Assembly: GCA_018061065.1 (NCBI GenBank)
Contig: JAGOUV010000003.1
Location: 37,448 to 101,447, forward strand
Source of the DNA: Candidatus Altimarinota bacterium
Lineage (GTDB): Bacteria > Patescibacteriota > Gracilibacteria > UBA1369 > UM-FILTER-53-11
Direction: 5' to 3'
Length of the DNA stretch: 64,000 nucleotides
A program made the translations under genes and the position numbers. The notes beneath the pieces were generated by a model. The model was not told where the DNA came from and made no database searches. It worked only from the letters and a program-made list of their open reading frames with translations. Each line of letters opens with the position of its first letter. Position 1 is the first letter of the stretch. Of the stretch, positions 60,305-64,000 are shown piece by piece.

Positions 60305-61594
60305 TTAGTGGCTAAGTAAAAAATCCTTAAATGCAGTAAAATCTTTGCTTATAGTAATCGCATTCTTTTTTGCTTTCAAATAATGCTCTACCGATGCAGG
60401 AACCTCAATTGTTTTATTAATTATTGGCTCAACGACTTCAGAAAATTTCACTGGATGTGCCGTCTCAAAAAATATTCCCATGGTCTCACTGCCGTATTGA
60501 GCACGATACGCTTCCAAGCCTGCATAGGCCACTGCACCATGCGGATCGCAGACGTAATTATAGTGCTCATACACTTTTTTAATGGTCGATTTGGTGACTT
60601 CATCGCTGACACTGCACGACCACACATGTTCGCGCATTTTTTCGGCCGTTGGATACAAGGCCTGCATGCGAGAAAAATTACTTGGACTTCCCACGTCCAT
60701 GGCATTTGAAATTGTTTGGACAGAAGGCGCAGGAGTATAAGTGCCTGAAGCAAGATACTTAGGAAAGACGTTATTTGCGTTTGTGGCAGCCACAAAATGC
60801 TCTACGGGCAGACCCATCACCTGGGCATACAAGCCTGCGGTAAGATTACCAAAATTTCCGCTTGGGACTGAAAAAACAACTTGCTTTTGCAACTGGGCAG
60901 CTGCATAAAAATAATAAAAGGATTGAGGCAAAAGACGCGCAATATTAATGGAATTTGCGGAGGTAAGTGTCCGTTTTTTTTGAATATCAGTATCGACAAA
61001 TGCAGATTTCACCAATGCCTGGCAATCATCAAAACTTCCCTCAACTTCCAGTGCAGTTATATTTCCGCCCATAGTAGTGAGCATTTTTTCTTGCAGTGGA
61101 CTCACTTTATTTTTTGGATACAAAATAACGACACGGATTCCCGGAACATTATAAAAACCGTGAGCCACTGCGCTTCCGGTATCACCGGACGTCGCGGCGA
61201 GAACAGTGACTTCCCTATCTTCACCGCGCAAAAAATAACCCAACAGACGTGCCATAAATCGTGCACCAACATCTTTAAAGGCAAGTGTCGGACCATGGAA
61301 TAACTCAAGCACATAGGTGTTTTCATTTAATTGCTTGAGAGGAATTGAAAAATCGCAGGCCTCCTCTACAAGGTGCCTCAACTCATCCGCAGGAACTTCG
61401 TCTTCCAAAAATAAACGCGAAACTTCATAACCTATTTCCGCGAGTGAACGACTAGCGAATGTCTCAAGAAATCCATTCGGCAGGCGGGGCAGTTGCATAG
61501 GCATATATAATCCCCCATCGGGAGCAAGTCCCCGTATCACCGCCTCACGGAAAGAAGCAGTATGACCCGAATTGTGTGTACTAATTAATTTCAT
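60305..61594 (-). CDS. thrC: Threonine synthase ThrC
   Basis: 429 aa, PLP enzyme converting O-phosphohomoserine to threonine. The PLP lysine is in FHGPTLAFKDVG (K107), and the ATSGDTGSAVAHGF and VPSGNFGNLTAG motifs bind PLP phosphate. The long form, with the N-terminal 'STHNSG' start, is the E. coli/yeast type. Its ATG overlaps the thrB stop (ATGA), indicating coupled translation in the pathway operon. Confidence 0.95.
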   Translation of the reverse strand: MKLISTHNSGHTASFREAVIRGLAPDGGLYMPMQLPRLPNGFLETFASRSLAEIGYEVSRLFLEDEVPADELRHLVEEACDFSIPLKQLNENTYVLELFHGPTLAFKDVGARFMARLLGYFLRGEDREVTVLAATSGDTGSAVAHGFYNVPGIRVVILYPKNKVSPLQEKMLTTMGGNITALEVEGSFDDCQALVKSAFVDTDIQKKRTLTSANSINIARLLPQSFYYFYAAAQLQKQVVFSVPSGNFGNLTAGLYAQVMGLPVEHFVAATNANNVFPKYLASGTYTPAPSVQTISNAMDVGSPSNFSRMQALYPTAEKMREHVWSCSVSDEVTKSTIKKVYEHYNYVCDPHGAVAYAGLEAYRAQYGSETMGIFFETAHPVKFSEVVEPIINKTIEVPASVEHYLKAKKNAITISKDFTAFKDFLLSH

Positions 61595-62538
61595 AATGAT
61601 TCGATAATATAAGCCCCGCGTTGGTTAACGGCTGATACAAAAGCTTCACTTTTCACTTGAGCTTGAGAAAACGTTTCCTGCATTGCTAATGAAACTTTTT
61701 CAGCTATTTCTTTTGAGTCACACAAAGCAAACATTGATGGCCCTGAACCCGATATACTGCAACCAATGGCACCCGCAGCAGTAGCGGCTTTTTTAACTTC
61801 TATAAAACCAGGAATTAACGCAGAGCGAACCGGCTCCACAATATAATCTTCAAGCGAACGACCGAGTAGTTTTAGATCTCCCTGCATGAGCGCTGCGATC
61901 ACTCCAGCAGTATTTCCCCACTGTGAAATAGCTTTTTTCAAAGGAATTTCTTTAGGCAAAATACTCCGTGCATATGCAGTTTCCACTATGACATCCGGAT
62001 GCACCAACACACAGTATAACCCTTCGGGTACGGGGATTTTTATACAATCAAGCGGCTCATAACTACGAATAAGTACAAATCCACCAAGCAACGCCGGCGC
62101 CACATTATCAGCGTGACCGCTTCCGCAAGCCACGCGCTCACCCTCAATGACAAACGGCAATAACTCTTCGCGCTTCAATGGAGAACCAAATAATTCATTT
62201 GTCGCTACCACACTTGCCACGCTGCTGGCTGCACTCGAGCCCATCCCACTTCCCAGCGGCATATTTTTTTCTAATTCAATTTCTATGCCGATGTTCGACT
62301 TACCCAGATGATTGAGAAACATTTGAACCGAAACACCGGCAGTATTTTTCGATGCATCTTTTGGAAGTGCGCCATTATCTCCGGTGATTTTGGCTATAGA
62401 CACTCCCGGGTTATCAGAAAAACGAACTTTCACCGTATCGCCTGGAGCATCAACCGCAAAGCCAAAAACATCGAATCCACAGCCAACATTGGCGACTGTA
62501 GCCGGAGCAAAAGCAGTTATTGTTTGTCGTGAATTCAT
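61591..62538 (-). CDS. thrB: Homoserine kinase ThrB (GHMP family)
   Basis: 315 aa, phosphorylates homoserine with ATP. The GHMP motifs are visible: FAPATVANVGCGFDVFGFA at the N-terminus, the phosphate-binding LGSGMGSSAASSVAS, and the C-terminal GCSISGSGPSMFAL. It overlaps asd and thrC by 4 bp each (ATGA), so the three are translated together. Confidence 0.95.
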   Translation of the reverse strand: MNSRQTITAFAPATVANVGCGFDVFGFAVDAPGDTVKVRFSDNPGVSIAKITGDNGALPKDASKNTAGVSVQMFLNHLGKSNIGIEIELEKNMPLGSGMGSSAASSVASVVATNELFGSPLKREELLPFVIEGERVACGSGHADNVAPALLGGFVLIRSYEPLDCIKIPVPEGLYCVLVHPDVIVETAYARSILPKEIPLKKAISQWGNTAGVIAALMQGDLKLLGRSLEDYIVEPVRSALIPGFIEVKKAATAAGAIGCSISGSGPSMFALCDSKEIAEKVSLAMQETFSQAQVKSEAFVSAVNQRGAYIIESL

Positions 62539-63638
62539 ATCGTTTTTAATACATTATTCTTTAATAAAAGTTCTGCAATTAAAATTGTTCCTCCTGCCGC
62601 ACCGCGAATCGTATTATGTGAAAGAATGACAAATTTATAATCAAATAAATTACAAGGACGCAGACGCCCCACACTTACCGCCATGCCCTTATCTGCCATA
62701 CGATGCAGCTTGGGCTGAGGATAATTTTCCTCGTGCAAATAATGAATCGGCTGTTGGGGAGCCATATACAAATCAAGTTCCTGCGGCACACCACGGAACT
62801 TTTCCCACGCCGCAATCATCTGCTGCATTGTTGGCTTGTTTTTCAGCTTCACTTGAACGCACTCCAGATGACCATCCAAAACTGCGACGCGATTACACTG
62901 CGCACTTATTTTTGCGGTAAATTCCTGGAGCACACCATCCTTATATTGTCCTAAAATTTTGCGCGGCTCTTGCTCAACTTTTTCTTCCTCACCGCCAATA
63001 AACGGAACTACATTATCAATAATATCCAAACTCGGCACGCCAGGATATCCCGCACCAGAAAGCGCCTGGAGCGTGGTCACATTTACCGCCTCAACTCCAA
63101 ATTGATCATCGAGCGGCTTAAGTGCCATAGCCAATCCAATGGTTGAACAATTAGGATTCGTAATGATCGCACCACCACGAGAAAACGTCTTTTGTTTTTT
63201 TATAAGATCAAGATGATGGGCATTAATTTCAGGAATAATAAGTGGCACATCACTATCCCAACGATGATTTTTTGAGTTAGAAATAACGTAAAAACCCGAT
63301 TCAGCAAATTCACTTTCAATCTCTCCCGCTACCGATGCATCCAATCCAGAAAAGACGATTTTGGGTCCGTCATAATTGCCAAATAATTGCGAAACTTTCT
63401 GGGGATCACACTCGTGCACTACCATATTCCCCAAACGTTGGCTCAATGGTGTTTGCATAAACCAGCGCGCAGCCTGACGGTATGGTTTACCACTCGAACG
63501 CTCTGAAGCGCAGAGCGCTGCGATTTCAAACCAGGGATGCGTCTGAAGCAACTCAATAAATTTCTGTCCCACCGAGCCTGTCGCGCCAAGAATTGCAACG
63601 AGGTATTTATCTTTTGGAGGTGTGTAAGGAGTGACCAT
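62535..63638 (-). CDS. asd: Aspartate-semialdehyde dehydrogenase (archaeal/fungal-type)
   Basis: 367 aa, reduces aspartyl phosphate with NADPH. The N-terminal loop is LGATGSVGQKFI. The catalytic cysteine is in ITNPNCSTIG; the later conserved block is CNRVAVLDGHLECVQVK with the catalytic His. The 'GAGYPGVPSLDIIDNVVPFIGGEEEKVE' segment is the mark of the archaeal/fungal branch rather than the E. coli Asd type. It lies 10 bp after hom and overlaps thrB by 4 bp. Confidence 0.95.
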   Translation of the reverse strand: MVTPYTPPKDKYLVAILGATGSVGQKFIELLQTHPWFEIAALCASERSSGKPYRQAARWFMQTPLSQRLGNMVVHECDPQKVSQLFGNYDGPKIVFSGLDASVAGEIESEFAESGFYVISNSKNHRWDSDVPLIIPEINAHHLDLIKKQKTFSRGGAIITNPNCSTIGLAMALKPLDDQFGVEAVNVTTLQALSGAGYPGVPSLDIIDNVVPFIGGEEEKVEQEPRKILGQYKDGVLQEFTAKISAQCNRVAVLDGHLECVQVKLKNKPTMQQMIAAWEKFRGVPQELDLYMAPQQPIHYLHEENYPQPKLHRMADKGMAVSVGRLRPCNLFDYKFVILSHNTIRGAAGGTILIAELLLKNNVLKTI

Positions 63639-63648
63639 GGGATAGTGG

Positions 63649-64000
63649 TTAGTTAGTTAGTTTAAATATATCTGCCAAGACTCCGGCGGCGGTTACTGCA
63701 GCTCCAGCACCAGGGCCTTTAATGACTAATGGGGTATTGCTGTAACGCTTGGTAGTAAATGCAATAATATTATCGGTGCCCGCCATGCTATAAAACGGGT
63801 GTGACGAGTCGACTTCTCGCAACGAAACCGACGCTTTTTTCTTTTCTATGTGTGCGACATAGCGCAGCACGTGTCCCTTCTTTTTTGCGGCTTCTAGACG
63901 GGCTTTCCACTCTGCATCAAACTTTTTCATCACCACGAAAAATGTTTCGACGTTTTTTGCTTTCCTCGCTTCTATCGGCACTAAATTTTCAACTCTCAAA
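63649..64000 (-). CDS. hom: Homoserine dehydrogenase, C-terminal end (partial)
   Basis: Only the last 117 codons are in the window; the 5' part continues beyond the edge. The segment matches the C-terminus of the homoserine dehydrogenase family as found in bifunctional ThrA: VLRYVAHIE, SSHPFYSMAGTDNIIAFTTKRY and PLVIKGPGAGAAVTAAGVLADIF. The bifunctional aspartokinase-Hom form is likely, because this ending resembles ThrA more than free Hom with an ACT domain, but this cannot be settled here. It is the first visible gene of the operon. Confidence 0.88.
   Translation of the reverse strand, partial: LRVENLVPIEARKAKNVETFFVVMKKFDAEWKARLEAAKKKGHVLRYVAHIEKKKASVSLREVDSSHPFYSMAGTDNIIAFTTKRYSNTPLVIKGPGAGAAVTAAGVLADIFKLTN

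Overview
The window looks like a chromosomal segment of an uncultivated bacterium of the Candidate Phyla Radiation type, most plausibly Peregrinibacteria-like. This is an inference from several features seen together: SD-less translation starts, very large secreted proteins of unknown family, repeated 'GW-I/A-W...GWI(S/N)' surface motifs, a type IV pilin, S-layer homology domains, and compact operons with ATGA overlaps. A purine gene and a threonine/isoleucine operon are present, which many reduced CPR lineages lack. Stops and ATGA overlaps show that TGA is a normal stop, so the UGA-glycine code of Gracilibacteria/SR1 does not apply. No rRNA, tRNA, CRISPR array, transposase or integrase was recognised.

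Layout. 0-14.4 kb is housekeeping and envelope: purH, a degenerate DUF1704-like protein, yidD, a LysM/M23 peptidoglycan hydrolase, a LemA-like protein, an O-antigen-ligase-like protein, a split CAP/methyltransferase-like lipoprotein gene, murG-ftsW, lspA with a membrane protein, aroE with a slipin, and a TrmB-like regulator. 14.4-24.2 kb is one gene for a secreted protein of about 3240 aa with glycine-rich repeats and 13 Calx-beta-like repeats. 24.2-30.0 kb holds small housekeeping and regulatory genes: alanyl-tRNA editing, MscS, an IMPase-like enzyme, a transglutaminase-like protein, a small HTH plus zinc-ribbon pair, and a DUF2000 protein. 30.0-47.0 kb is a single minus-strand operon of five overlapping or tightly spaced genes. 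Its first gene encodes a 4266-aa SLH-anchored multidomain surface protein, and the next four encode exported proteins of unknown family. 47.2-47.7 kb is a type IV pilin-like gene.

47.84-51.3 kb is a markedly GC-richer two-gene island: a lipoprotein, and an M23 peptidase fused to MopE-type CDGxDNDC repeats. It has clear Shine-Dalgarno sites and a different codon style from everything around it, which suggests recent acquisition or, less likely, an assembly chimera. 51.4-55.6 kb encodes a protein with a caspase-like C-terminal domain and a CHASE2-adenylate cyclase. 55.8-59.3 kb encodes a surface protein and a YkgJ-type cysteine-cluster protein. 59.3-64.0 kb is the minus-strand operon hom-asd-thrB-thrC-ilvC, cut by the window edge inside hom.

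General pattern. Many genes have a -10 box (often extended, TGnTAnnnT) ending only 6-10 nt before the start codon and lack a Shine-Dalgarno sequence, which implies leaderless or nearly leaderless mRNAs. The strongest leads are the five-gene surface operon, the split lipoprotein gene, the GC-rich island, and the leaderless promoter architecture with a palindromic bidirectional -10 element.
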